A DNA stretch of 64,000 nt from Asterochloris sp. CNOR1 (GCA_963969365.1 OZ017761.1:744001-808000), one strand, 5' to 3'. Shown: positions 46,020-58,473, counted from the stretch's first letter. The notes: generated by a model from the sequence alone, not told the origin. A program made the numbers and translations.

Positions 46020-47185
46020 TCACGTATGCATTGCGGGCTTGTCCTCGTGGCTGCTCCCTGGAAGGCCTTCGTTTGCAACTTTCCGCTGGATCTGATAAAT
46101 TCCTGTGCAGGCCATGGTGGCGTTGACAGCCAGCAGGTTGTAGTTTACCTGCAGACATCCCGGTGCTTTGGAACTGACTATATAGGCTGCTGCCAGGGCA
46201 TGCAGGGCAGCACATATTGCCCACGAGTACTGCTGTCAATGTGTCAGCAACGTATCCTGTGCATGGTGGCCTGCAACAGCCCTTATACCCTATGGTTACG
46301 CAGCTGCCCCTCATCCAGCAAGGCCATGTTTCAGCAGTATGCCTGAGACATGCAGCACCATCCAGAGGAGGTTGTCCAACGCACAGTCTTGCACCAGGCT
46401 GCCATCTTGCCTTGTATTGTTTGAGGCTGCTGCATGAACCCATTGACACACACGCCTTGAGTGAGTTGCTTGCCAGCTGAGGCTGTCTGACTGCATGACC
46501 CTGCAACAGCGTCTTTGCCCGAGTGGGCAGAGTCCTCACCGGAATGATCTGTGTGGCAAAGCGGGACCAGATGAGTCCTGTTGCCAGCACTGCCAGCTGC
46601 TGGGGGTAGCTGATCTGCTCTGTGGGCTTGGAGAAGTCAGCAATGTTGGCGAGGCTGATACCCCACTTCACTGTAGGTGCCCAGAACAGGCTGCCGCCGC
46701 GGTAAGGCCCTGTATGCCACCGCGGGAGGTGTTGCAGCGCGGCATGCCAAGCATGAAGGCAGCTGATCAGAGATGGACTCCCACAACAAGGAGCTGCCGC
46801 GGCAGGGGCCTGAATGAAGCCGCGCAGCAGGTCACTAGCAGCGCTGCACTTGTCAACAGCAACACAGCTGAGCGCAGGGCAGGCTGTTGCCAAGACGGAA
46901 GCCTGCAGCCAGCTCATGAACCGTGGTGGGAGGCAAGATGCCGGGGCAGGCTGGTATGAGCCTGTAGCGCTGAACGTTTTGAGAAGCCGCATGGTCACAG
47001 TCACTGGCTGCAGCAGTGCTGTAGCGGCAAGCTGACACAGTCGTACAGCCAGGCAGGACAGCCAGCCCCTGGGCATTGGAAGCCCTCACAGCAGGCTTCA
47101 AGCGGTGGATTGCGGGCTGGGACGCACCGGCAGGGTGCAGCCACACAGACTTGGCCCAGCTTGCAAAACCTCCTGCTGCTGCCAT
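46020..47185 (-). CDS. MPC2: Mitochondrial pyruvate carrier subunit (MPC2-like)
   Basis: Three exons (47128-47185, 46540-46709, 46020-46148) join in phase into 118 aa. The MPC signature is clear: SVWLHPAGPYRGG, LFWAPTVKWGISLANIADF, SKPTEQISYPQQLAVLATGL, IWSRFATQIIP and NYNLLAVNATMACTGIYQI. The HPAGP...FWAPxxKWG block and IWSR match MPC2 rather than MPC1. MPC heterodimers in the mitochondrial inner membrane import pyruvate for the pyruvate dehydrogenase complex, whose E1 alpha gene ends this window. ATG 47185 starts MAAAGGFASW. An open frame further upstream (FEAAFESSQ, about 47320) is probably leader. The gene lies just downstream of DIS3 on the same strand. Confidence 0.93.
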
Positions 47186-47662
47186 CTCTGGTGCCTTGCG
47201 GCACTCCTTAAATGGCTTGTGGCCTGCAGTGTGATGCTCCAATTGGTTGGATGTCATCAGAGGGATACTGACAATGCTGATGCACCACCCAGCAATCCCT
47301 ACCTTGTGTTTTTTGTGATGACTCGAAAGCAGCTTCAAATGCCTTGAATGCGTTGCTTGGGCCCTGTGGATCCTTGAGGCCGCACAGGCTGTGCAGGCCA
47401 CAACCTGAGCAGGCTGCGAGCTCAAATCCACAGCTGCGGTACAGAAAGCAAGTTCAGTCTGCAGACTGAGCTGCCTGGTTCCAGTTCAGTCCGCTTCACT
47501 TCATTCTATGATGCACCATTGGTTGATACAGTTGATCTGTTCATTCAGCAACAAGAGATGAACTGTAGGTATCAGAGCAATCAGCAGACAAGTATCTCCT
47601 GTGCTCAGACTGCAGCACCAGGCCCAGCTGCAGTCGCTGCCTGTGCCCACTTCCACCAGTGC
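47186..47662. other. Spacer between DIS3 3' end and MPC start
   Basis: Both neighbours are on the minus strand, so this holds the DIS3 3' untranslated region and the MPC promoter. A weak minus-strand open stretch near 47290-47350 may be an MPC leader exon. Confidence 0.4.
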
Positions 47663-50600
47663 TCAGTCCATCAGCTCAGAGGCTGGGAGGCTGCTCCTGT
47701 CCACCAGGCTCAGCTGCAGCTGGCGCCGGTGCCCAAAGGTCTCCTCAATGCAGATGCGCACGGCTGCCTTGTCGAAGATGGTGAACTGCAGGCGGCCGTC
47801 CTTGCTGGTCACCTGCTGCTTATCCTCGTCGAGCACAAATTCGTCCTCCTCATGCACCTGGCCCCCTGCAGGGCATGCAAAACATTGTTGCTGGGAGTCA
47901 TGCTTCATGGCCAGCAGCAAGCAGAGGCCCAGCAGGGAGGATCTTGGCCGATTGCCTCATGCGTGGCCCCCTGCAGGACCAGCTCAACATCTGCCGAGAA
48001 CGGCTGAACAAATGGTCTTGTCCAGCACAGCCTTGTCTGCATGCACCTGGCCCCCCTGAAGCAGCACAGATCACACATTGAGGCGTGTGCAGACCTGCAG
48101 TGCTTTGCAAGCAGTCTACAAGCCTCAACAGAAGTGCAGCTGGAAACATGCAGCAACACTTTGTTGCTGTTTGCCTACTGCAGTCAGTACACCTCGACCA
48201 CTGCGGCCCTATGTAAAAAGCCCCGTCACATGTGATGCCAGCAGCAGGCACCAGACCCGCCGCTGTAAGCGACGGCGTGACATCCCCTGAGGCTGCAAGC
48301 TGCAGAGGTGCGCGCTGGTGCCAGAAACAGCCTTGCCATTATGCAGGGATCAGCGACTGCACAGCATGACTTTGTGCGCCCACCTGCTGCCTGCCCTGCG
48401 CTGGCTGGCTGGGAGGAGCCTGCATGTGGCTTGCTGGTTGCTTTTTTGTTGGTGGAGGTCAGGTACACTGGGCCTTCGATGCCATACTTGGGCACAAAAA
48501 CAATCAGCCCGTTTGCCCTCACCTGCATACAAACGGGTGGGCACTATCAGGTTGGGGTCTGAGCTGCCTGCAGGCCCATCAAGCGCCAGCTTCACTGTCC
48601 AGGAGCCACCGATTAATGGAGTCAGGGTAAGACACAGGTACACCAATTGGTTTGCTGAACCAGCCAAGTCCCTGCGCTGCCCACAGCAAATCATTTGTGG
48701 GGCATCTGCCACAGTGGTGCGCCCATTTGCAGCTCCCCAGAGACCCTTGCAGCTACGTGACCACTGATGCATGCATCAGGCACAATGGTGTTCCTCGCAC
48801 ACATAAATGTGCAACTCCACAGAAGCCCACATGTTCGCCTGTTGCCAAACCCAGGTACCCAGCAAGGCTCTGCTGCTCATGCCCCATCACCCCGCTTGAC
48901 CCAGCTCATGCTTCACTGTCCTAGCAGCAGTCAAAGGGCTGACTCACCCTGGTGATGCGGGCATCTGCCACCATGGTGCGGCCCTTGAAGAAGATCAGGG
49001 TGTGCAGCTCCACAGAGGCCCTTCCCGCCATTTGGGCATTGCGATGACGTACATTCAGGTTGTCAGCGACTGCCCGCACCCCCGCGCGGTCACGAGCGCT
49101 GTCAGGCAGAGGCTGCAGGCCCAGGCTGGCGGCCAGCAGGCGGTGCACCATCACATCTGAGTACCTGCGGGCAGGGGCCGGGGCAATATTGGCAGGTGGC
49201 AGCAAATGTGGCGAGACATACCAGGGGTTGCAGCCGCGGGCAATTATCCCACCAGCAGCATGGCATGTCAAAACACCTCAGGGCAAGGGCAGCCTTCAGC
49301 AGGAGCCTGGGCAATCTGGACAGCAGGCATTAAAGACAGTGGGGATGCAGCCAGCCCAATGTCCAGACTGCGTGACATTGACAGCTGACAAACATGGCTG
49401 CCTTACCATTGTGCAGGTACCAAGGGGCCGCCAGCAGCCCCTTGACCTGCTGATCTTGAAAGGGCATGTTCTGTCTATGGAGCAACACCTGACATCCTCT
49501 TTGCACCAAACTCACCTGCGAATTGGGGATGTGAAGTGGGTGTAGAGGGGTGCTGCCAGCCCATAGTGTAGGTACTCTGGGGGTGCCAGCTCCCCACTGC
49601 CAACATATACAGCCTGGGTCATGCACCGGGTAGCCATGATGCGCACAAGCTTGTTGAAGTAGGGGTCAGTTGGGCGCACTGCCAGGTCCAGGCTTGCTGC
49701 CAGAGCCTGCACCAGATGGAATCTGGTCACAACCGCATGCACTGCCTGGTCCATTAGGGTCTACAGGTGATCTGGATGCTATCAAAAATGGTGTGCCAGC
49801 ATGTTGTAAAAGGGTCCATTGGGCAAACGCGAGCTCTGGGCTGGCTGACAGAACCTGCAGGTGAGGCTGGACAGATGACCTGGCATGCAGAGCATGTGTT
49901 GGTGCAAGGCCAGCTCAAGTCTGGCAGGTGGTTGAAAGCGGCCATGCAGATTCATTCCCTGCTGGCACATGGCACGAAGCCCTGAAAGAGTAGGCAGCCT
50001 CTGCCATTGCTGCTGCTACATGCAAGGCGCTGCTGTAAGCTCAAAAGGAACAGCCTGCGTCCTGATACTCAGAAGCATCCGGAGCAGCAGGCGTCAGCAG
50101 CAGGAAGCAGATGCAGATGTGCTGCAGACACAACAGGCATGACAGGCAGCTCAAGAAGTGCTCCCTGCCAGGTGAAGCCGTGTTCAGTGCTGACTGCACC
50201 GCTTCTTGTTTCCCACCAAGCCACTTTCATGCTGCCCGCCTTGCTATTGTCAGCTACATCATGAAGCTCGCAGCTGCCGCCTTCAGCAATGGCTCAGACC
50301 ACAAGCAAGCGAACAATGCTGACGACTCCCAAGCCTGCAGGCAAGCCTTGCAGCCTGAACGCATCGCGCTGCTGTCCACTTTGTGCCCCCTCAAATTATA
50401 TGCAGTCCGACCTTGCTGCTGGCAGCTTCAATCTGAAAGCCTGCAGCGGCTGCAGCCTTCAGCAGTGGCTCAAACTGTCGTGGGGCAGGCTCAGGATGGC
50501 GCCGCAGCAAGGCACAAGAGGCAAATGCCTGCAGAATGCGCTCTGCCACAGTGACGTTGGCCAAAAGCATCATCTCCTCCACCATCTGATTGGTCTCCCG

Positions 50601-53600
50601 AACCTGCAGGCGCACACAGGTGCATAGTGTGGAGCAGGCTTCAACACAGCTTGTGGCCAAAAGCTGGTGGGCTGTAAAGCAGACATGGGCACTTAACCTT
50701 TTGTACAAGAGCCCGGAGCTAAAGCACGGGCGGGTGGTCAGGCCTCTGCTGGCTGCTACCAGCGGCAACTGCACTCTTGAGCAGCAGGCATCTCTGCGGT
50801 GTGTTACAGCCAGGGCAGTCAGGCTGCTGACCTGATACATGCCCACATCCAGGGGGTCATGTGTCTCCCTGTCAATCTCAAACTTGACCTCAGGGGAGGC
50901 CAGCTGCAGCGCACCCCTGCATGCACAGCATCGCATGGAGGTCAAGTCTGTAAGCTTGGGGCCGTGTGCAGGGGTTGCCAGCATGGCAGGGTGTGAGGTG
51001 CTAAAGCATGCAGAATCTCACGCGCAAGCGCATGCACAAGGCTGCCAGGCACCCACCAGGGCAGGAGGAATGCATGTCAGCTCACATCACTATACCGCCT
51101 CTCAATGAAAACACACCCACTTCCTCCCATGTTGTTCTGCTCACCTTTCAGCACGTCGCCTGCGCAGCACCTTAGCCACCGCATTCATCCTGCGCAGCCC
51201 CAGGGTGACCTCATCATTCAAGCGCTCATCGTCAATGCGTGTCTGCGCCTCCTGGTACGTCATTGCAGCCCTGCTCTTGATGACACTCCGCGTAAAGCTG
51301 CAGGGATTCAGCCACATCGGCACCAGCACAGGGGCAGCCTGCATGGAGTGGTCTCCTGCATCATATCAGCATAACTGTTGTTGGTGCAGGGACCTCACCT
51401 GACGTTGACGACATCCACATTTGGAGTGACCTCCCAGAGCACGGAGAAGGCCAGGCGCTCAACCCCGCCCCGCAGGGAGCAGATGTCCTCCGTCAGGGGC
51501 TTGGGCAGCATGTCGATGCGCCGCTGCACGAGGTAGACTGTGGTGGCCCTGCAGGCACATGTCTGTTGAGAGGCTTCAAGTAGAAACGGCAGCCTGCCTG
51601 CCTGAAAAAGTGCGTCTGGCCAGGGTGGCCCTGCAGCTAAACAGCTTGATGTAGCAGACCGGGGTTAGTCACCTTGCTCCATATTGCACATGGCCAGGCC
51701 ACAACTGTGGTGGGCCTGCAGGCATCAGCTAATGGTCTTACGCTGGCTGGCAGCCTTTCTCAGATTTTGAACATGGACAGGCGCTGCACGCGCACAAGCT
51801 GGAAGGGTCACAACATTTGCGGCAGCCTGCCTCACAATGGTGCAGATTGCTGGCTCACTATGGCCGTGGCCTTGCAGGCACACACAGCTAGAAGGATGTG
51901 ATAGCAGTGGCAGCCTGCCTCACAACTTGCCCCTCTCATGACCACCTATGGTCACCTCTCAGACACCACCTCATCATATCTGCACAAGTGCAATTGCAAC
52001 AAGCGCACCACAGGTCACAAAACAATCCAGGCATAGACACTTCTCAGAGGCTGTCCAAACCATAGCAGTGCCAGGTTTCACAGAATGGGTTCCGGGCCCC
52101 GCCTCACAATAGGAGCCCCTTGAAAGGTTGTGAACAAGAAGTATGCGCAGGCTGCACCTTTCAGAGGCCTCCTGGTCCATGGCAGTGTCAGGCTGAAGGA
52201 AGTGCGTCACATCTGCAATGTGCACCCCCAGCTCCATGTTGCCGCTGGGCAGCTCTCGTAGATGCAGGGCGTCATCGATGTCCTTGCAGCCCGGAGGGTC
52301 CACGCTACAGATGGGCAGCTCCCTCATATCCTCCCTGCACAGCACAGAAGATGTGAGGGGTTTCCCTGTTGCACTGGTCATGACTGTTGCAGACAGGCCC
52401 TCATGTCCTTTCTGCAGGTGCTGGTGCACAGACGAAGTGGAGCTGTGCTGGCAGACATGCTGCAGCTGCCAACATGTCCTCCCTGCACAGTACAATGCAT
52501 TGTTGCTCAGCATGTACGCCGGGACCAGCAGATATATGCATCTGCGACTGCCTATGTTCCCAAGAGGACTATGCCGCAGGTAGCCAGGCCCCTCCTATCC
52601 TTCCTTGACCACCTGCCTTGCAGAGCACAAGGCTGCTGCACAGCCCATGGATGATGGTGCTGCACTACAGCCAATGCTGCAAGGACAGCAGGAGATGCTA
52701 GCAGGGTGCCACTGTGGCACTGAGGCATCACTTAAGAGTCTGGGTCAGCAAGCTCTCATGCAGTGTCAGATGCTTCTTTTGAAAGCTTCTGCATGTGCTT
52801 GTTGTGGGCTTTGTAGAGCAACTGTCACTTTTGCAGTCTCCTGTGTCGTGGCACCACACCTTTGGGGGTCATCGATGTCGGCCTGGGTGACGCTCCAAGG
52901 CAGCGGGGGCACACAAGCATGCACTGCTGGGGTGAAGGGGCTGGTGTTGATGTCATTCTCAATCAGCAACACCTGCACAGCAGCCAACTCTCCCTCTCAG
53001 CAAAGCAGCACGGGCATTGCGGCCACTGCAAATTCTTTACTGATCTCCTCGTCCATTGCCCACATGTTGCTGGACACAGCCTTGCCCAGGGGCTGTGCAG
53101 ACCTCTCAAAGCAACCTATGCTGCCAAGTTGCCTGTGCATGCGCTGAAACAATGTCAACAAAGTACATGCTGAGGGGCTTGCTGCTTCCACATGCAGCAG
53201 GAGTTGGCATGCAACGCAGCCAGGCCCTGTCTCACCTCTGTCTCTGTGTCTTTGTCCCCAATCTGGCCCAGTGCGCGCACATAGTGCCCAAGGGGGTACT
53301 GGGAGTCCACTGGCCAGGAGTCAATGGTGCACACCAGGCGCTTGTCCATGAGAGTAGCTGCCTGCAGGAGGGGACAAAATTAGCATGTGGTGGAACTGCA
53401 GGAGTGCAGCAGCCCTGATGTCTGCAGTGCTGCAGCTTACGGCTGTTAGCAGTCGTGGCAGCTGTGAAGCGCTCAGCTGGTGTGATAGCCAAATCCAGCG
53501 CTCATGCTCAGTAGACGGTGCTGGAGCGTGGCCCTCAGAGAGCAAGTCCCTTGAGTGGTTCTCTCAAGGCAAGGGGTGCTTCATCAATCTGACCAGTGTG

Positions 53601-56600
53601 GCAGACCCTCCCACACTAGAGTCTCACTGCCTCTGCTCCACATGTCAAAGAACCCTCTTCTGCTTACAGCCCGGTGATGCGCAGGCCCCCACCTGCCGAG
53701 CCTGCAGCCTGATCATGAACAGTGCTGCTGCACAGGGCAGCACAGTCCCATCTGCCAAGTCTGCCGTTAACAGGTGTGAAGCATGAATCTGCCAGGTGTG
53801 CAGCACTGTCAGGCAGAAGCCCCTCAGATGCCAGCTTCCCAGAAAAGGGTTGAGGACCCCACTGATCCAAAGCACAGGCAGATACACCTGTCTGGTCTGC
53901 AGCCTGATGAGACCAAGATGCTTACCTGCTGAGATGGCAGCCTCATCATGCACAACCCCTCACATGCTTGTGAGTATCAGACGATAGTCCTGCAGCGTGA
54001 CCAAGCCCAAGTACCCACCTGCCTAGTCTGCAGCCTGATCATGGGGTAGCGCCGCTCCACAGGGCAGAACAGCACGCTCTGCGTCTGCATGCCCCCCCGC
54101 CCGTCCCTTGGCGGCTGCAGGGACCCGCAATAGCCATGGGTGCGCCAGTTGCGACGGATGATGCCCACCACCCTGCCGGTGGGGCGGGCCTGGCTGGTGT
54201 TCAGGGCCTCTGCAGGCGTGTCTGGCACCGTCTGCAGGCAGCATGGGGCAGGAAATAGAGAACATGACTCTCAAGCGCCAGCAAGGAGCTTTTCATAGGA
54301 GTCTTTTTATGGGACTGTCTGCCAGCATGCTGCTGAGTCTGGTGCCCCTGCAGGCCAGTCTGGCACTGTCTGCAAAACAGCATGGCAGGGGAGACTTCAC
54401 CCATGAGTCTTTCTGTTCCTCTGGGACTGCGTGCTGGCGGCATTACAGAGATCACAAGCCACTTCCCCTGACATGGATGTAGTGGCATGGTCCGCAAGAC
54501 CCCAACATGCTGAAGAATGGTCCCACTCATTGACTCCAATCAGGGCATGTCATAATAGATTGCAGGTGGGAGGAACCCAATATGCAATGAGTGGACATGC
54601 CTGGTGTGCCTCTGGCAGCCGACCAGGCTGCCACCCACCTGAGCAATGTGCCCGCACTCAGACTCACGGCAGCAGCAAGGTGCTTGAAGCAGCCAGCCTG
54701 GGGATAGCCCGGGGCAGGATGGTAGTCGCTGAAGATGGCCTTAGCAGCCGCCCACCTGCGCAATGTGCCCCCCCTCAGGCTCGTCTGCATCGTCTTCTTC
54801 TGCATCGTCATTGGAAGCAGTGGACTCTGCAGGGGTGGGCAGGTGAGTGCTGGCACCCCGCCAGCTGGCCTCAGGTAGCAGCTCCACTGCCACCACATCC
54901 CCATCAATGGCTCTGCAGGCAGAGCTTCGTTTCAATTAAGCAGTGGCGGCTGCCGACTGTGCAAGCATGAGGGGGCAGTCAGCATGGACACTGAGTACAT
55001 GCAGTGTGTTGGCTGAACAGTGTGCTGGCCCTGTGCACATGACAGCATAGGGAGCCTCCCTCATACGGTTCGGAGGACGCTCGTGGTGTGCAGGGTGAGA
55101 CATACAGGTCTCGCTCCTTGCACCAGACAACTTGATCCTGGCCATGTCAGCTAGCCGTGCTTTGCAGCCACACGCCGCCATCAACAAAGTGGGCTCTGCT
55201 GCAGGCCTTGGTGAACATGAAGGGCTGCTGCAGTTGCAAGATCAAGGCAACTTGATCCATGTAGCTCTTGGACATTGCAGGACTGACCTGTTCATGTCAA
55301 TGCGCCCGCTGATCAAGATGTCCTGCCCCACAGACTCAGAGCTGACCCAGCCCTCAAAGGGGTTGAACCTGCTGACCCTCAGGGCGCCCTGCAAAGGCGG
55401 GAGGTCGCACCTCAGCACTTGGCACATCTGCTGCATGTTGCATCAGGAAGGCGCCAGATGTCTAGCCACAGAAGGCCGTCAAGGCATGTGCCCAGCGTCA
55501 GGGCATTTGAGAGAGCGCAGTTGGGGAGCCAGGCAAAGGTTTCAGAGGAGTCCCTTGCAGAAGCAGACGGGGCTGTTCAGTGCCTCTGAGCTTTCTGCTG
55601 CTAGGCATGAGGCACTGCACCTGATGGAAGGTGCCTGACTTGATGCCAGCCGTGATCTCTGTCTGCGTCTTGTGGTCATCATACAAGCGTTTGCGCTTCC
55701 CTGGCCGGCCGCCTGCAGGCCCCAGGCATCGTTCACACCTCTGCAGGATCCCAGGAGGCTTGCATGAGGACGCAGCCCATGTAGACAACAGCCGCCTGCT
55801 TGGGGTGCCAGAAGCTAAATTCATAGTCAACTGCTAGCCAGCTGCAGGGATTGCTGATGCCTGGTGGTTTTTACTTCACGGTCGCCGACCATTTCACATC
55901 TGCCAATCGTGCAATTCGGTAAGATTGATCATGCAAGAAGATGCGAGGTCACTTGGGTTGAAGAAGACTCCAGCAGCAGACATGCCAGCCAATACCCCGC
56001 GCCACCACTTGCGTGCCCCTCTCTTGCAGCAACAAAAGGTTTACATAGCGCCGGCCAACAAGGTCCATGAGCTCAGCACATCCCTGGTTCTGCTGGGCAA
56101 GGGCAGAATTGGCCTTTTTCTTCCACCATGCGCACTGCCGTCAGCAATCAAGGTGGACAGGCCTTGGCCAGCGGACAGGCCAGCCACACAGGCCTTAGCA
56201 AGGCATCAGCTTGCCTTTGAAGTTCCTGTCCTGCTGAGTCGCAGCCCCTTCCAACCCCTGCATGGCTGTAGGGGCGTCGTCAAAGTTGCTGCCTGCCGCC
56301 TGAGCCACCAGATCCACCAACTCAGGGGTGTCAAGGCGGCTTTTGGCATAGGCCTGCACCCACAGCAGCCGAAAAGCTCAGATCCAGCACAGACTGATAT
56401 TCTCCCTGCAGCCTAGAAAAGTGCAGCTCTGTGCTTATGGCTGGCTCCACAGCAGCAGCCAGTGAGGCAGCAGGCACCAGCGCCTGATGCTAAGCAAGGT
56501 GCTGCTGAGCCAAGTTGTGTGTGACTCATAGCATTGGCAAGCACCCACAGCATAATCTCCCCAGTACAGATGGCAGCTCCAGAAACATCGTGACGAGCAG

Positions 56601-58473
56601 GAGGCAGCTGTGCTGAAATTAGCAGGGCTGCCGCCCTGTCAGGTCAGGCAGCCTCCTGCCACAGATGTACCCTGGACAATGTGCCACCGTGCTCGATACA
56701 CTGCCACGGTCCATGCATACGCAAGCAGTAAGATGGTTCCCAAACTAGCACCAACAAATTGCTGATTCGGTCCAAGACAAGGCTACTGCAATGGCCAGCA
56801 GCTCTTCAAAGGGCCCTGTACAGTGTGAAGCTCACCTGCACGCTCATGGCCGTCAGCCCCTGCTGCTGTGCCTTCAGGCGGTTGGCTACATCGTTGGTGA
56901 GCAGCAGGATCTGCATCTGTGGCAGGCGCTGCTTGTACCAGGCGGTGGCCACCCTGATGGCCCTGTCATTGCGGTCGTTAGGGGACTCGCCAGCCTCTGC
57001 CTTGATGAAGGTCTCCCTGCAGCACATGCACCTCTGTTATACAGTCAGAGAGTGAGCTTCCACTGCTCATCTGGCGTACACAAAGCATGGCACCCACCAC
57101 CTGGTGACTTTGGGATTTACTGGTGTTTCAGGCATAGCCCAGAGCCTTCTGCTAGTGACGTGTGGTCAGCTACACAAGCCCGCAGCCTCATGCTCGAGGG
57201 CCCCGTCCCAGCCCTGCAAACCTTCAGGGGCCGCATGTATCAAGAAATGCCACTCCTGTGAAGCGCACAGCGCGCTGTGCTTGTGAAGCCTCACATAGCA
57301 TCAAGCATCGCTCTACACGCTGCTCAGACAGGGCCCAGAGCCGTCACAAGCAGTCCTAATGGCAAAGACCATTAAAGATGCAGCCCTCTTTTGGAGCCTT
57401 GCAGCGGTGCATAGCTCGAGCCACTACCCAGCACATTCTTCAAGTACTGCCCACCAGGGGACACTGCTCCTCACATGCGTGTAGAGTGCACCTGGACCCA
57501 ACAAGCTGTGCACAGCTGACTCCTGACTATCCCCCAGCATCCCCACCGGTGGTGCTCATTAGCAAACACAAAGAAGCGCCGCTCCTCTGAGGCACACAGC
57601 GCGCGTAGGCGCTGGTAGATGCTCTGGTTCCGGTGCTTAACCTCCTCCAGCACCACGCTCATGATGATCACATCCTTCACCATAGGGTGCTCCAGGAAGT
57701 CCATCTGCAGTGGGACTAAAGACCTGGGTGAAACAATTGCCTGCTGGGACAAAGTCTGAGCATGCAAAGCAGAGTGCTCCAAGTGTTCCATCTACAGCAT
57801 TCATACAGTGGTCATGGTCACCACTTGCAGAGAGACTGCGATGCATCTCCCTTTGAGAGACACAGAAGGCTTAGGGTATTGACCCGGGGGAAAGGGGGTG
57901 CCCGTCGAGCATGCACGGCAGGTTACTTCAAGGTTGCTCTAAGAAGTGCATTAGCAGTCAGCACCTGCAAGTGTGGCACACCTGCCATCCTGCAGCATCT
58001 GAAGGAATGCTGTGCATGGAGCCCTGCCGTTCTCACAGACACAAATTGCAGCTTGCCTGTGACAGCACCACATTGGTGTCGACTGCCAGGTAGTGCTGTG
58101 CATCAGGGGCAAGCTTGGCGGCTGCAGGGTCGCACTCTGGGTCTAATGGAGAGCCGCTCCAGATGTCGTCCCGCAGATAGTGCTCTCTCACCACCTGGGC
58201 ATGTGCATACACAGCAGCAGTGATCAAGGGCAGCATGAGCCAGACTTCACAAGCAGACCTGCCCTGCGTGAGGGCCGCGACATAGCAGCCCGGTGGCAGG
58301 AAAGATTGACTTGGAATGCGCAAACAGGAAAGCTGCCGGGCAGGGATGTTGCCAAAACGGTGCCAGCATCATGGGGCACCTGGCCATGGAGTGGGATTGG
58401 GACAAAGGCTGTCTCTCACCTTTAGCACCTTGCCTTTCTTGGTTTTTTTCACAAAAGACTTGCTTTGCAGCAT
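47663..58473 (-). CDS. RRP44: Exosome catalytic subunit DIS3/RRP44 (RNase II family)
   Basis: Twenty exons join in phase into 980 aa: 58420-58473, 58057-58194, 57547-57704, 56836-57016, 56215-56353, 55621-55712, 55288-55388, 54756-54912, 54019-54231, 53236-53361, 52860-52972, 52158-52334, 51399-51548, 51145-51297, 50832-50916, 50412-50603, 49516-49706, 48948-49164, 48420-48522, 47663-47865. The start [18 protein letters not shown] is typical. The PIN endonuclease acids are in place ([25 protein letters not shown]). Cold-shock domains follow ([29 protein letters not shown]). The RNB centre [16 protein letters not shown] keeps all four Asp. [35 protein letters not shown] and a final S1 domain ([12 protein letters not shown]) complete it. 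It degrades and processes RNA 3'-5' with the nuclear exosome. The CR3 cysteines are absent and three introns use GC donors. Confidence 0.97.
48699..49025 (-). repeat. Exon echo of DIS3 exon 48948-49164
   Basis: Plus-strand GGCATCTGCCACAGTGGTGC (about 48700) mirrors exon text GGCATCTGCCACCATGGTGC (48959). GTGCAACTCCACAGAAGCCC (about 48808) mirrors GTGCAGCTCCACAGAGGCCC. Both copies lie in the downstream intron. Confidence 0.8.
50267..50477 (-). repeat. Exon echo of DIS3 exon 50412-50603
   Basis: Plus-strand GCAGCTGCCGCCTTCAGCAATGGCTCAGAC (50267-50301) mirrors exon GCGGCTGCAGCCTTCAGCAGTGGCTCAAAC (50441-50477). The offset is about 175 bp, same orientation. Confidence 0.78.
52031..52200 (-). repeat. 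Exon echo of DIS3 exon 52158-52334
   Basis: Plus-strand TTCTCAGAGGCTGTCCAAACCATAGCAGTGCCAGG (about 52040) mirrors the exon edge TTTCAGAGGCCTCCTGGTCCATGGCAGTGTCAGG (52159). The copy begins in the intron about 120 bp from the splice site. Confidence 0.72.
53688..54085 (-). repeat. Three copies of the 3' edge of DIS3 exon 54019-54231
   Basis: The exon edge with donor (plus-strand CCCACCTGCCTAGTCTGCAGCCTGATCATG at 54014) recurs at 53688 (CCCACCTGCCGAGCCTGCAGCCTGATCATG) and at 53884 (ACACCTGTCTGGTCTGCAGCCTGATGA). The 53688 copy stays similar for about 69 bp. Translated on the minus strand they read [18 protein letters not shown] and LIRLQTRQV. Confidence 0.9.
54205..54390 (-). repeat. Exon echo of the 5' edge of DIS3 exon 54019-54231
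   Basis: Plus-strand CTGCAGGCGTGTCTGGCACCGTCTGCAGGCAGCATGG (54210) is mirrored by CTGCAGGCCAGTCTGGCACTGTCTGCAAAACAGCATGG (54350). The acceptor region is included. Confidence 0.85.
54636..54790 (-). repeat. Exon echo of DIS3 exon 54756-54912
   Basis: Plus-strand CCCACCTGAGCAATGTGCCC (54635) mirrors the exon edge and donor CCCACCTGCGCAATGTGCCC (54751), and CTCAGACTC then matches CTCAGGCTC. The offset is about 116 bp. Confidence 0.88.
57242..57615 (-). repeat. Exon echo of DIS3 exon 57547-57704
   Basis: Plus-strand AAGAAATGCCACTCCTGTGAAGCGCACAGCGCGC (57242) mirrors exon AAGAAGCGCCGCTCCTCTGAGGCACACAGCGCGC (57571). It is about 80% identical and 329 bp away. Confidence 0.88.
57686..57805 (-). repeat. 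Exon echo across the acceptor of DIS3 exon 57547-57704
   Basis: Plus-strand GTGCTCCAGGAAGTCCATCTGCAG (57687) mirrors GTGCTCCAAGTGTTCCATCTACAG (57773), 85-86 bp further into the intron. Confidence 0.8.

Noticed and set aside
46679-46830. Exon echo in the MPC2 intron (GCTGCCGCGG-type text near 46690 and 46795)
   Set aside because: Possible, but the similarity is short and GC-rich, so it is not counted among the supported echoes.
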